Below are positions 40,693 through 50,085 of a DNA stretch of 64,000 nt, one piece after another (the first letter of the stretch is position 1; every line of letters starts with the position of its first letter). The notes beneath the pieces were generated by a model. That model searched no databases, was not told the origin of the DNA, and was given only the letters and a program-made list of their open reading frames with translations. Origin of the DNA: CAYZWU01 sp964482235 (GTDB lineage: Bacteria > Planctomycetota > B15-G4 > CAYZWU01); contig CAYZWU010000028.1 in NCBI GenBank assembly GCA_964482235.1, positions 1-64,000 of the forward strand, in the 5' to 3' direction. A program made the position numbers and the translations under genes.

Positions 40693-42645
40693 ATGGAGTC
40701 AACGCCCGGCTCGAGGATTCGCTGTGGAAGCTGTCTCAGTTTCAATGATGAAGACGCGAAGTACTGCTCCCAGTGCGGCCGCCCCCTGGATCGGCAGGCT
40801 GGAACCGCCGGATCGATCTGGAAAGTTCTCTTTCGCGGCGTGATCCTCCTCTGCATCGCCACGGCCGCCGTGGCGGGCGGAATCTTTCTTCACGAGAAGT
40901 TCACGGCTGGTCCCGACGGAAAAACGCCTCCTCGAACAAAGGAGGACCGGACCTCTGCGGCCGGTCCGCGCCATCCCACCGAGAAGGTCGAGATCGGGGT
41001 ATCGCAAAACAAGCCGGCCGAAGAGGGTGCAGCGGATCAGAAAAACGCCGTCTCCCCGGAGGAAATCGTCGAGAAAACGGTTCGAGGTCTCCACATATTC
41101 ACCGGGCGAAGCAGGAAGGGCGAGGTCGTCTCCCTCTGCACCGCCATGCGGCTCCCCTCGGGATTGGCCGTGCCGGCCGGGGCGATCGAGGGCTGCCACT
41201 CCGCCTGGGCCGCCGGCTGCCTCGGCAGCGGCTTCGAGGTCCGGATGCTGCTTCTTTACGACCAGTTCACCGGAGGAGCCCTGATCGAGGCGCCCGGCAA
41301 GGGCGGCTCTCTCGCCTCTGCCGATCCGGCGTCGCTCGAGATGGGCGAGCGCCTCTACCTCGTCTCGCCGGCCAAGGAAGAGGGCGATCCCCTGGTGGTG
41401 CCGGGGATCTTCTGCGGCCGCACCTACGACTCCTCCACAGGCTCGCTCCGCTACATGGCCAAGGCGCAGGGACCGGGCGAGCTCGGTGCCGTCGTCGTGG
41501 ACAGCCGGGCCCGCTTTCTGGGCCTCGTCCCGCCGGAAGCCGGGAAGGGGGAGGAGATCCTCTTCATCCCATCGGGATTGTTCGAGATCGGCAGCGGCGG
41601 TTCGATGATCTCCCTGGGCGACATCTACGTCCTCTACTATTCGGGGAGCTTCGAGGCCCTGGCCGCCGAAGCGCGCGAGCTCGTTGCGGAAGGGCGCCTC
41701 GAGGAAGCGATCGAGCGTTACGATCAGGCCCGTCTCCGCGACGCGCGGCAGGGCGCGGATCTCGATCCCGAGCTGCTCACCACGGTGCTCAAGCTGGCGG
41801 CCCGCCTGATGGAGCAAAGAAAACCGGCCGCGGCCCTCGAACACTGCTCGCTCAAGGCAAACGAATTCCCCCTTTCCACCGAGCTGGCTGTTGTGGCTTT
41901 CCGGGCTGCCGTCAGGGCACGTGATTTCGCCGCTGCCGCGGGATGGATGCAGCGGGTGGCCGGACTCGATGAAGAGCTCTACCTCGCCCTGGAGGGAGAG
42001 CACACGTCCCTCTACCTCGAGTGGGGCAAGGACCTCCTTCTCCGCGACGAGCGCCGGAGCGCCCTGAACGTCGTCCGCGAAGGGATCTCGTTCAGACCGG
42101 GAAGCGCCTCTCTCCACGAATCCCTGGGCAATCTCCTCAAAGCGCTTCGCGATTACGCCGGAGCGGCCGCCGCCTATCTCGACGCGATCCGGCTCGATCC
42201 CTCGCGGGGCGACGGCCTGTCGCCTCTGGTGGAGCGGTGCGCCGAACTGCAGGCCACGCCCGGCTCGGTGGTCCTCGACTTCGATCCGAAGAAGCACATC
42301 GACTGCATCGGATTGCTGGCCGGACGGGTGCGGACCGACTTCATCGTGGACACCGGAGCGAGCTTCACCTCGATCCCCACCCGCGCGGCCGAGAGCCTGG
42401 GAATCCGGGTGGCCGGCGTGAGGGACCGCTCGTACATCATCACGGCCAACGGCAGGAAAGAGGTGCCGTACGTGAGAATCGACTCCCTCGACGTCGGCGG
42501 CCTCAGGGTGAAGAACATTCTCGTCCTGATCAACGACCTTCCCGACCCCGACACGCGGTACGGTCTTCTCGGCCTGAACTTCCTCAAGCATTTCGATTAC
42601 ACGATCGACCACCAGTCGGGCCGCATGGTCCTCAAGCCGAAATGA
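40693..42645 (+). CDS. Zinc-ribbon membrane protein with degenerate trypsin-like domain, TPR and clan AA aspartic protease
   Basis: 650 aa. Order: zinc ribbon (Cys11/14/25/28), membrane helix (about 46-66), disordered linker, a trypsin/HtrA-like domain (about 120-300), TPR-like helices (about 315-505), and a retropepsin-like domain (about 525-650) with IVDTGASFTSIP (Asp553) and a C-terminal YGLLGLNFLKHFDYTID. The trypsin-like part keeps the layout but lacks catalytic residues: HtrA GxSGG is GELGAVVVD (262-270) and the His region is PAGAIEGCHSAW. The active enzyme is therefore probably only the aspartic domain, on the outer face. ATG 40693 follows GTGGAG. polA starts 16 bp downstream. Confidence 0.8.
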   Translation: MESTPGSRIRCGSCLSFNDEDAKYCSQCGRPLDRQAGTAGSIWKVLFRGVILLCIATAAVAGGIFLHEKFTAGPDGKTPPRTKEDRTSAAGPRHPTEKVEIGVSQNKPAEEGAADQKNAVSPEEIVEKTVRGLHIFTGRSRKGEVVSLCTAMRLPSGLAVPAGAIEGCHSAWAAGCLGSGFEVRMLLLYDQFTGGALIEAPGKGGSLASADPASLEMGERLYLVSPAKEEGDPLVVPGIFCGRTYDSSTGSLRYMAKAQGPGELGAVVVDSRARFLGLVPPEAGKGEEILFIPSGLFEIGSGGSMISLGDIYVLYYSGSFEALAAEARELVAEGRLEEAIERYDQARLRDARQGADLDPELLTTVLKLAARLMEQRKPAAALEHCSLKANEFPLSTELAVVAFRAAVRARDFAAAAGWMQRVAGLDEELYLALEGEHTSLYLEWGKDLLLRDERRSALNVVREGISFRPGSASLHESLGNLLKALRDYAGAAAAYLDAIRLDPSRGDGLSPLVERCAELQATPGSVVLDFDPKKHIDCIGLLAGRVRTDFIVDTGASFTSIPTRAAESLGIRVAGVRDRSYIITANGRKEVPYVRIDSLDVGGLRVKNILVLINDLPDPDTRYGLLGLNFLKHFDYTIDHQSGRMVLKPK

Positions 42646-42661
42646 AAGACCGGACAATCCC

Positions 42662-45397
42662 ATGGAAAAAAAACAGAACAAGAGGCTCTTCCTCGTCGAC
42701 GGTACGGCGCTGGCCTATCGCTCCCACTTCGCCTTTGTCAGAAGGCCGCTGACCAACTCGAAGGGACGCGACGTGGGCGCCCTGTACGGCTACACGGGAA
42801 CCCTGTTCCGGATTCTCAGGGAGGAGAAACCCGACTTCATCGCCGTGGCTTTCGACACGCCCCAGCCCACCTTCCGCCACGAGAAGTACGAGCTGTACAA
42901 GGCGACGCGGGAGAAGACGCCCGATGAGCTGATCGAGCAGCTTCCCGACATCAAGACGATCACCGAGGCGATGGGGATCCGGCAGATCGAGAAGCCGGGC
43001 TTCGAGGCGGACGACGTGATCGGGACGCTGGCGCGCCAGGGTGAAGAGGAGGGACTCGACGTCTTCATCGTCACGGGCGACAAGGATTTCATGCAGATCG
43101 TCTCCGACAGGGTGCAGATCTACAACATCATGCGCCCCGACAGCGACGTGACGATCCAGGGCATCGAGGCGGTCAGGGAGAAGTTCGGCGTGTTGCCAGA
43201 CAGGCTGGTCGACGTGTTCGGCCTGATGGGCGATTCGTCGGACAACGTACCGGGCGTGCCGGGAGTCGGTCTCAAGACAGCGATGAAGCTGATCCAGCAG
43301 TTCGGCAACCTCGAATCGGTCTACTCCAACCTCGACGAGGTGCCGGGCAACGCTCTGAGGAAGAAGATCGCCGACAACCGCGACCTGGCCTTCCTGTCGC
43401 GTGAGCTCGTGGTCATCCGCCTCGACACGCCGATCGACCTGACGGTCGACGAGCTCGAGCCTCAAGACGCGGACGGCGAGATCCTTCGCAACAAGATCAT
43501 GGAGTGCGACTTCTCCAGCTATCTCCAGTATCTCGAAAGAGGCGTGGAGGAGAAAAGCGATGCCGGCGACCGCTGCTACATCCTGGTGAAGGACGAGAAA
43601 GCCTGCCGCGAGCTCCTGGACCGGATGAAGCGGTCGGGCTCCTTCGTCTTCGACCTGGAGACCACGTCGCTCGACACGCAGGAAGCCGACATCGTGGGAG
43701 CGTCCGTCGCGATCGAGGCGAAGGAGGCGTTCTACATTCCGGCCGATCGGAAGGGAGGCCTCTTCCCGGACGGGGAGAGCTACCCGATCGACATCTTTCT
43801 CGGCGGCCTGGCCGGGCTTCTCGCCGATCCCGCCGTCCAGGTGACGGGCCAGAACATCAAGTACGACCTCGCCGTGCTGCGCCGCGCCGGCATCACGGAG
43901 ATCCGGGCAGGCATCTTCGACACCATGGTGGCCCACTACCTCTGCCACCCCGGCGCGATGCAGCACGGGCTCGATTACCTGAGTCTCAAGTACCTCGGCC
44001 TGAAAAAAATTCCCACCTCGGACCTGATCGGCAAGGGCAAGAAGCAGATCAGCATGGCCGATGTCCCCGTCGAGAAGGTCTGCGAGTACGCCTGCGAGGA
44101 TGCCGACGTCACTCTCCGGCTCCGGTCGATCATGGAGGAGGAGCTTAAGGAGCGCGACCTCGTCCCGCTCTTCCGCGATCTCGAGATGCCGCTCCTGCTC
44201 GTCCTGGAGGAGATGGAGCACGAGGGAGTCCGGCTCGACGAGAAGAAGCTCGAGAAGCTGGCCGCCGAGTACGGTAAGCGGATCGACAGCCTGACAGGAG
44301 AGATCTTCGATCTGGCGGGAGAGGAGTTCAACATCAACTCCACCAAGCAGCTCGGCCTGATCCTCTTCGAGAAGTTGAATGTGCACGAGGAGGTGGGCCT
44401 CAAGCGCGTGCCGCGAACCAAGACCGGCTACTCGACCAACGCCGCGGTCCTCGAGTCGATCTCCGGGCACCCGCTCGGGAAGCTCCTTCTCGAGTACCGC
44501 CGTCTCCAGAAGCTCAACTCCACCTACATCACCGCACTGCCCCGGCTGGTCAACGAGCGTTCGGGCTGCATCCATACCTCGTTCAACCAGGCCGTTGCGG
44601 CCACGGGCCGACTCTCCTCGTCCGATCCGAACCTGCAGAACATCCCCGTCCGGACGGATGAAGGACGCCGCATCCGCGAGGCCTTCATCCCGCGCCGCAG
44701 GGGCTGGCGCCTCCTCTCGGCCGACTATTCCCAGGTGGAGTTGCGGATCCTGGCCCACATCTCAAAGGACAAGAGCCTCAGGGAGGCGTTCAGGCGGGGC
44801 GAGGACATCCACAGGGGAACGGCGGCCCTGATCTTCGGCCTCGAGCCCGACGCCGTCACCCCGGAGAAGCGATCCCAGGCCAAGACGATCAACTTCGGGA
44901 TCATCTACGGCATGGGGCCGCACCGCCTCTCGCGGGAGACGGGCATCTCCTTCGGCGAGGCGAGGGAGTTCATCGAGGCCTACTTCCAGGCCTTCCCCGG
45001 TGTGAAGGAGTACATCGACTCCACGCTGGTCCTGGCACGGGAGACGGGATACGTGGCCACGCTTCTCGGAAGAAAGCGGATCGTCGACGACATCCTCGCC
45101 GTGAACCAGCAGGTCCGGTCCAACGCCGAGAACATCGCGGTGAACACGCCGATCCAGGGGACGGCGGCGGACCTGATCAAGAAGGCGATGATCGAGATCC
45201 AGGCCGCGCTGAAGGAAAACGAGCTCGAGGCGAAGATGATCCTCCAGGTCCACGACGAGCTGGTCTTCGACCTACCGATCGAGGAGGTCGACCGCGTCAC
45301 CAGGCTCGTCAAGGAGAAGATGGAAGGCGCCCTCGACCTGGCCGTCCCCCTGGTTGTCGACGTGGGACTGGGGAAGGACTGGCTCGAGGCCCATTGA
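42662..45397 (+). CDS. polA: DNA polymerase I
   Basis: 911 aa with all three domains. The 5' nuclease (1-290) has LFLVDGTALAYRSHFAF, EADDVIGTLA, TGDKDFMQ and GDSSDNVPGVPGVG. The 3'-5' exonuclease (about 320-500) retains its metal ligands: FDLETTS, GQNIKYDLAVL and YACEDAD. The polymerase has SADYSQVELRILAHIS (motif A), RSQAKTINFGIIYGMG (motif B) and QVHDELVFD (motif C). It is therefore proofreading-competent, unlike many bacterial Pol I. It replaces Okazaki primers and fills repair gaps, also after excision repair. Little spacing to the upstream gene and no obvious promoter between them. Confidence 0.97.
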   Translation: MEKKQNKRLFLVDGTALAYRSHFAFVRRPLTNSKGRDVGALYGYTGTLFRILREEKPDFIAVAFDTPQPTFRHEKYELYKATREKTPDELIEQLPDIKTITEAMGIRQIEKPGFEADDVIGTLARQGEEEGLDVFIVTGDKDFMQIVSDRVQIYNIMRPDSDVTIQGIEAVREKFGVLPDRLVDVFGLMGDSSDNVPGVPGVGLKTAMKLIQQFGNLESVYSNLDEVPGNALRKKIADNRDLAFLSRELVVIRLDTPIDLTVDELEPQDADGEILRNKIMECDFSSYLQYLERGVEEKSDAGDRCYILVKDEKACRELLDRMKRSGSFVFDLETTSLDTQEADIVGASVAIEAKEAFYIPADRKGGLFPDGESYPIDIFLGGLAGLLADPAVQVTGQNIKYDLAVLRRAGITEIRAGIFDTMVAHYLCHPGAMQHGLDYLSLKYLGLKKIPTSDLIGKGKKQISMADVPVEKVCEYACEDADVTLRLRSIMEEELKERDLVPLFRDLEMPLLLVLEEMEHEGVRLDEKKLEKLAAEYGKRIDSLTGEIFDLAGEEFNINSTKQLGLILFEKLNVHEEVGLKRVPRTKTGYSTNAAVLESISGHPLGKLLLEYRRLQKLNSTYITALPRLVNERSGCIHTSFNQAVAATGRLSSSDPNLQNIPVRTDEGRRIREAFIPRRRGWRLLSADYSQVELRILAHISKDKSLREAFRRGEDIHRGTAALIFGLEPDAVTPEKRSQAKTINFGIIYGMGPHRLSRETGISFGEAREFIEAYFQAFPGVKEYIDSTLVLARETGYVATLLGRKRIVDDILAVNQQVRSNAENIAVNTPIQGTAADLIKKAMIEIQAALKENELEAKMILQVHDELVFDLPIEEVDRVTRLVKEKMEGALDLAVPLVVDVGLGKDWLEAH

Positions 45398-45409
45398 TCC
45401 CTGCTTCTC

Positions 45410-46705
45410 TCAGAGACCGCGAACAGGCCCCTGACCGTCCAGGTAGGCCGGCTGCCCCCCCACAAGCGTGGCGGCCACTCGGCCGGTGAGCTCCATGCCG
45501 ATGTAAGGCGAAAGCGAGGCCCGGGAGAGAAAATCCTCCTGGCTCACCATCCACCTGGCCTCGAGATCGACGAGCACGATGTTGGCCGCCCACCCCTCCT
45601 CGATCCTCCCCGCGTCCATCAGTCCATGAATCCTGGCCGGATTGGCGGAGGAGAGCTTCACGATCTCGTCGAGGGTGAAATGCCCCCGGTCGACCAGGGT
45701 GGTCAGAAGGGGCAGCAGAAGATCGGAGGAGGAGATGCCGGCCGGCACCTTGGCGAAGGGGCGCTCCTTCTCCTCGGGCCTGTGGGGGGCGTGGTCCGTG
45801 GAGATGATCTCGATCACGCCGGTCTTGAGTCCCTCGAGGATCCGACGCCTGTCCGCCTCGCCCCGGATCGGAGGAAACACCTTGAACAGGGCTCCGCGCT
45901 CCGCCACGTCGCTGTCGGTGAAGTAGAGATAGTGCGGGCAGGTGCTGGCCGTCACATCGGCGCCCTCGGCGCGGGCGTCGGAGATCAGGTCGACGGCGCC
46001 GGCCGTGCTCACGTGAAAGACATGGAGCCGGGTTCCGTACTCGTGGGCCAGCCTGAGAGCCCGCCGCACGGCGTGGATCTCGGCCGTCGGAGGACGGGAC
46101 CGCGAGAAGAGAGCCGGTTTCCCGCCGTCGTAACGCCCGGCAGCCTCGCGGATCAGGCGGCCGTCCTCGGCGTGGACGATGAGGAGAAAGCCGAGTCGGG
46201 TGCAGGCCTGGAAATAGGGCCGCATGCTCTCCTCCCCCATCACGCCGTCGTCGGCATGGGACGGCGCCATGAAGAGCTTGAGCCCGGCCGTCATCTCGGA
46301 AACCTCTTCCATCGCCTCGAGCGTCTCCGGCACGGCGCTGGCATAGAGAGCCACGTTGACCTTCGATTTCCTGGCTATGAGCTCCTTCTTCTCTCGGATC
46401 AGTTCGGGCGTTGTGAGAAGGGGAAGGCTGTTCTGCACCTCGAGAACCGTGGCGGCCCCGCCGTGGGCGGCCGCCGACGAGCCGGACCGGAAATCCTCCT
46501 TCTCCTCCGCGCCGGGCTCGCGAAAATGGACATGATTGTCCACCAGCGCCGGCAGGGCCACGAGCCCGTGACAGTCAACCTCCCGGCCGAGAAGGCCGTC
46601 AAAGGAGCCGATCCGCTCCACGGCATTGCCGGCTACGGAGATCTTTCCGTCCTCGAGCCGGCCATCCACGGAAAGCCTGAGGTTCGTCAAAGTGAATTCG
46701 TTCAT
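45410..46705 (-). CDS. pyrC: Dihydroorotase (class I)
   Basis: 431-aa amidohydrolase. The metal motif is DNHVHFREPGAEEKEDF. The carbamylated-Lys region is AGLKLFMAPSHADDGVMGE, followed by LLIVHAEDGRLI and LHVFHVSTAGAVDLI for later His ligands and STDHAPHRPEEK for the Asp. DHOase closes carbamoyl-aspartate to dihydroorotate in pyrimidine synthesis; allantoinase or hydantoinase relatives share the fold but usually lack the REPG pattern. Convergent with polA (12 bp) and 9 bp after the phosphatase gene. Confidence 0.9.
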   Translation of the reverse strand: MNEFTLTNLRLSVDGRLEDGKISVAGNAVERIGSFDGLLGREVDCHGLVALPALVDNHVHFREPGAEEKEDFRSGSSAAAHGGAATVLEVQNSLPLLTTPELIREKKELIARKSKVNVALYASAVPETLEAMEEVSEMTAGLKLFMAPSHADDGVMGEESMRPYFQACTRLGFLLIVHAEDGRLIREAAGRYDGGKPALFSRSRPPTAEIHAVRRALRLAHEYGTRLHVFHVSTAGAVDLISDARAEGADVTASTCPHYLYFTDSDVAERGALFKVFPPIRGEADRRRILEGLKTGVIEIISTDHAPHRPEEKERPFAKVPAGISSSDLLLPLLTTLVDRGHFTLDEIVKLSSANPARIHGLMDAGRIEEGWAANIVLVDLEARWMVSQEDFLSRASLSPYIGMELTGRVAATLVGGQPAYLDGQGPVRGL

Positions 46706-46714
46706 GGGAAACCT

Positions 46715-48058
46715 TTACCGGGTGACCTTCACGATTGAGAGGGTGAGGTCGTCGCCCTCATCGTCCTCGCTGACAAACTCGCTTACCGCCTCGAAGACCG
46801 TGTCGATCAGGCGGGCGGCGGAAAGGTCGTAGTCCCTTTTCAGGATCTCCTGCAGCCTCTCGATGCCGAACATTTCCCCGTTCTTCTGAGCCTCGAGAAT
46901 GCCGTCGGTGTAGAGGGCGAGGAGATCGCCCGGATTGACGGAAACGCTCCGCGCCGGGGCGAAAGGGATATCCGGGTCGATGCCGAGGGCCATCCCCGTT
47001 CTCTTGAGCTCCTCGAACCGCCCCGTGTCGCCGCGGAGCAGAAGCGGAGGGCAGTGCCCCGCATTGCCGTACACGAAACGCTTCTCATTCAGGTCGAGAA
47101 CGCCGAGGAAGAGGGAGACGAACATCCCCTCGTCCATGTCCTCCGAGAGGCGCTGGTTGAGGAATTCGAGGGCGGCGTCGATGCTGAAATCCTTCAGGAG
47201 CATGGCTCGGATCAGCGAGCGGACGCTCGACATCAGGATCGAGGGACCCACGCCATGCCCCGTCACGTCGCCGACGACGATGCCGAGCCGGTTGCTGTCG
47301 ATGGCGATGTAGTCGTAATAGTCGCCTGCCGTCACCTCGACCGCCTTGAGGCGTCCGGCGATGTCGAATCCGTCGAGCCCCGTTGGATTGTCGGGGAGCA
47401 GGCCTTTCTGGATCGACCGGGCGATCTCGAGGGATTGCTGCATTCGCTCGGACTTGACGTACTCCGCCACGAGGCGCGAGTTCTCGATCGTGATGGCCAT
47501 GGCATTGGCCAGGGCGTCGAAGAACTTCAGATCCGAACGCCGGAACTCCCGTTCCGAGGCGCGGGAATCGACGTAGATCACACCCAGGATCTCGTCCCGG
47601 ACGGAGAGGGTCACGCACATCACGGCCCGAAGCTTGAGATCCACGATCGACTGGGAGAGGTCCGCCGTTTCCGTGGTGCTCACCTTGAGGAGGACCGGCT
47701 TGCCCTTGGAGTAGACCTCGTTGACCACCTTGGTCGAGTACTGGATATCGCCTTTCAGATCGCATCCCGCCGCGTTCCTGGCCACCCGGATCGAGAGTTT
47801 CCCGCCCTTCTCCTTCAGGAAAAGGAGGCCTCTCTCCGCGTCGGCCAGCCGGATGCAGCGATCCACGATCGAGACGAGCAGGCGTTGCGGATCCATGGAC
47901 GAGATCAGCTCGGCCATGGTATCCATCAGCAGCTTGATCTTGGCGGAATCGACCGCGCCGTCTCCGGTCAGGAAAACGGCGGATTCGGAGGAAGGGGGAC
48001 TAGGGCTGTCCCGATCTTCATCGTCTTCCTTACGCCCTCCAAAAAAGAATTTCTTCAT
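46715..48058 (-). CDS. GAF-domain SpoIIE-type PP2C phosphatase
   Basis: 447 aa. A GAF domain (about 45-190, LVSIVDRCIRLADAERGLLFLKEKGG ... AVMCVTLSVRDEILGVIYVDSRAS) is followed by a helical linker (SLEIARSIQKGLLPDNP) and the SpoIIE phosphatase. The phosphatase has metal-binding Asp residues in VTAGDYYDYIAIDSNRLGIVVGDVTGHGVG and LALYTDGILEAQ. Such proteins dephosphorylate anti-sigma-factor antagonists in partner-switching. No STAS or RsbW-type partner is in the window; the sigma gene at 26.4-27.0 kb is ECF type, so a link is not claimed. The first residues are strongly charged and probably disordered. It leads into pyrC. Confidence 0.88.
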   Translation of the reverse strand: MKKFFFGGRKEDDEDRDSPSPPSSESAVFLTGDGAVDSAKIKLLMDTMAELISSMDPQRLLVSIVDRCIRLADAERGLLFLKEKGGKLSIRVARNAAGCDLKGDIQYSTKVVNEVYSKGKPVLLKVSTTETADLSQSIVDLKLRAVMCVTLSVRDEILGVIYVDSRASEREFRRSDLKFFDALANAMAITIENSRLVAEYVKSERMQQSLEIARSIQKGLLPDNPTGLDGFDIAGRLKAVEVTAGDYYDYIAIDSNRLGIVVGDVTGHGVGPSILMSSVRSLIRAMLLKDFSIDAALEFLNQRLSEDMDEGMFVSLFLGVLDLNEKRFVYGNAGHCPPLLLRGDTGRFEELKRTGMALGIDPDIPFAPARSVSVNPGDLLALYTDGILEAQKNGEMFGIERLQEILKRDYDLSAARLIDTVFEAVSEFVSEDDEGDDLTLSIVKVTR

Positions 48059-48085
48059 CCTGCACTCCTGAAAGAACCGCTGGCA

Positions 48086-48125
48086 ATCCCCGCCGATCGG
48101 TCGGGGATCGGGCTGCCGGCAGCCC
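48086..48125. terminator. Two adjacent GC hairpins downstream of comF
   Basis: ATCCCCG pairs with CGGGGAT (48086-48092 and 48102-48108, the loop itself containing CCGATCGG). Next to it is a perfect 16-bp palindrome GGGCTGCCGGCAGCCC (48110-48125). Both lie in the 149-bp gap between comF and the phosphatase gene on the minus strand. They could attenuate comF read-through, act as an operator, or be a repeat. No T-run is seen. Confidence 0.4.
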
Positions 48126-48207
48126 GGGTGGCGATTTCAAGACCTTTGCGTCAGCCGCTCATCATAGCGAGAAAAGGAGATGAAGGCAACGAATCCAGCA
48201 CCTCGCA

Positions 48208-49020
48208 TCATGTGGCAGCCGCCGCCGCAAAAACGGAAGCGATTCCGGCCGAGTGAAGGGCCGCGGCACAGAGGTCGATGGTGGATGCCGTCGACACCAC
48301 GTCGTCGACGAGCAGCAGCCGGCGATGGGAGAAAAGGCAGGCCTTCCTCGTGTGCCTGAAGGCTCCCAGGAGGTTGGCGCGCCTTTCCTCTCCGCCCCTC
48401 TTTCCCTGGGGCGGCGTGAAACGGACACGCCGGACCAGCCCGTCCTGAAAGGGCAGCCCAAGCTCCCGGGCTACCACGCGGGCGATCAACCCTGCCTGGT
48501 TGTACCCCCTCCGGAGCCTCTTGAGCGGATGAAGCGGAACCGGGGTGACGCAGTGGGCACTCCCATCGCCGAGGACGCGGCCGGCAGCCAGCGCGGCAAG
48601 CCGACCCAGCGGAATCGACGCCCGCCGCTCCCGGGAAAACTTGAGACGGTGCACCAGGTCCTTCACGGGCCCGGAGTAGGCCGCTCCGGCGGCGCACCGG
48701 AAGAAAAAAAAGCCGGAGCCTTCCCGAATAAGTCCGGGATCACACCGGTCGCTGCGATGATGTCTAAGCAGCTCGCTGCATCGGCGGCAGGAGAGAGAAT
48801 CTCCTCTCTGTTCCTTTTCGCCGCACTGCGGGCAGGCTTCGGACCCGATGATCCGGATCGCGGCCAGGCACCTCGCGCAGAACAGCCCGGCCAGCGGTGG
48901 CTCATGCTCGACGGGCGCCCCCCCGCATGAGAAGCAGACCGGTGGAAAGAGGATGTCGCGCAGCCCTGCCAGGATCGTCGAGCCTGATATCAGCCGTGAA
49001 AGAAAACGATGAGCCTGCAT
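48208..49020 (-). CDS. ComF-family phosphoribosyltransferase-like protein
   Basis: 270 aa from ATG 49020 (a TTG at 49029 is in frame, neither with a good ribosome site). N-terminal zinc-ribbon-like Cys pairs: CFSC, CARC, CPQC and CRRC. The C-terminal PRT domain has TPVPLHPLKRLRRGYNQAGLIARVVAREL and the PRPP loop LLLVDDVVSTASTIDLCAAAL (VDDVxxTGxT type). ComF proteins aid DNA uptake in competent bacteria; in others, as possibly here, they have an unclear role. No comE genes are near. Confidence 0.88.
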   Translation of the reverse strand: MQAHRFLSRLISGSTILAGLRDILFPPVCFSCGGAPVEHEPPLAGLFCARCLAAIRIIGSEACPQCGEKEQRGDSLSCRRCSELLRHHRSDRCDPGLIREGSGFFFFRCAAGAAYSGPVKDLVHRLKFSRERRASIPLGRLAALAAGRVLGDGSAHCVTPVPLHPLKRLRRGYNQAGLIARVVARELGLPFQDGLVRRVRFTPPQGKRGGEERRANLLGAFRHTRKACLFSHRRLLLVDDVVSTASTIDLCAAALHSAGIASVFAAAAAT

Positions 49021-49190
49021 GCCGTGCAAGACGGAGAAGGGTTTTCCTGGTTACAGAATGGGATTCTTCAGGATCTGTGGTGTTCGTCGTCACCGGCTGT
49101 GTGGATTGTGGGCATGCCTACCGTTATTCCGGATCGGAAACGGGAGCGGGAACGGGAAAAGAAACCAGAAAACAAGGACAGCTGAGCGTA

Positions 49191-49838
49191 TCAGCCGATC
49201 CGCGGAGGTGTGGCGGGATGCACCTGCTCCTGCTTCGACGGCGTCTTGATCCGCCCGGCCTTGAGGCGATCCTGGGACGATCCTGCCGCCTTGCTGTCGC
49301 TCTCCATGGGGATATGGAGAGTCTCCATGATCTTGACCACGTAGTCCTCGATCGAATCATCCCTGTTGCGGGGGATCTTCAGGAGTTCCCCCACTTCCCT
49401 GGCCACCTGGACGTTCTTCATGAGATCGATCTGATGCTCCCGGAAGAACTCGATGAGAAGGTGCTTGAATGTCACACGGGTCCAGGCGAACTGGACGATC
49501 TTCAGGACCAGTGTCAGCAGCACGGTGGAGACGACAAGGATCAGGGCGATGGTAAGCAGGTTGGGCTGGATTGCGGTGCTGGTGGACTTCGTTTTCTCGG
49601 CCAGGTATATCCAGATCAGCGTCCCGTACCCTGCGATGAGAAATGTGAAACCGATGTAGACCTGGATCTTGTTGAGCACATGCTCGCGGATCTTGCGCAG
49701 CGGCAGCGCCTTCTCCACGCCGAAATACTCGTGCAGCGATCGCTTGGGACGCTTGAAGGTGATGCTGTTCGCAAGGAAGAAAATCCCCACGATGTTGAGG
49801 GTCAGGCCGATGACATGCCAGTCGAGGGTTTCCAACAT
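49191..49838 (-). CDS. Three-helix membrane protein with cytoplasmic tail, unknown
   Basis: 215 aa. Hydrophobic segments at about 7-24 (VIGLTLNIVGIFFLANSI), 60-80 (VYIGFTFLIAGYGTLIWIYLA) and 93-116 (LLTIALILVVSTVLLTLVLKIV). A charged tail follows, with FREHQIDLMKNVQVAREVGELLKIPRNRDDSIEDYVVKIME. No family recognised; it has no nucleotide or metal motifs. 171 bp of DNA with GGGAAC-type repeats separates it from comF. Divergent from gatC. Confidence 0.65.
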   Translation of the reverse strand: MLETLDWHVIGLTLNIVGIFFLANSITFKRPKRSLHEYFGVEKALPLRKIREHVLNKIQVYIGFTFLIAGYGTLIWIYLAEKTKSTSTAIQPNLLTIALILVVSTVLLTLVLKIVQFAWTRVTFKHLLIEFFREHQIDLMKNVQVAREVGELLKIPRNRDDSIEDYVVKIMETLHIPMESDSKAAGSSQDRLKAGRIKTPSKQEQVHPATPPRIG

Positions 49839-50006
49839 GAATCAATAAACCTCATACGTATCGATCCCAGCTCTGATCATCCCAAAGATCCCCAAGGGCG
49901 GCGATTCAGGCTGGCGTTCTTCACTCGATTCTAGGTCGCTATCATCAGGCATGCCCTGTCCTGACGTCAACCCGATTTCACTCGAATCACACTCATCTCC
50001 TCGGTA

Positions 50007-50034
50007 TTGACAACGCCCCCCCGCCTTTGATATT
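50007..50034 (+). promoter_or_regulatory. Candidate promoter for gatCAB
   Basis: A perfect TTGACA (50007-50012) and GATATT (50029-50034, 4/6) with a 16-bp spacer lie about 50 bp before the gatC TTG. It is in the 247-bp gap to the divergent membrane-protein gene and is the best sigma70-like match in this gap. Confidence 0.5.
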
Positions 50035-50085
50035 CCATTATTACCTTGAAAGAAAAGGGGTTAGAGTCTCAGCAGGAGCCCCGTC

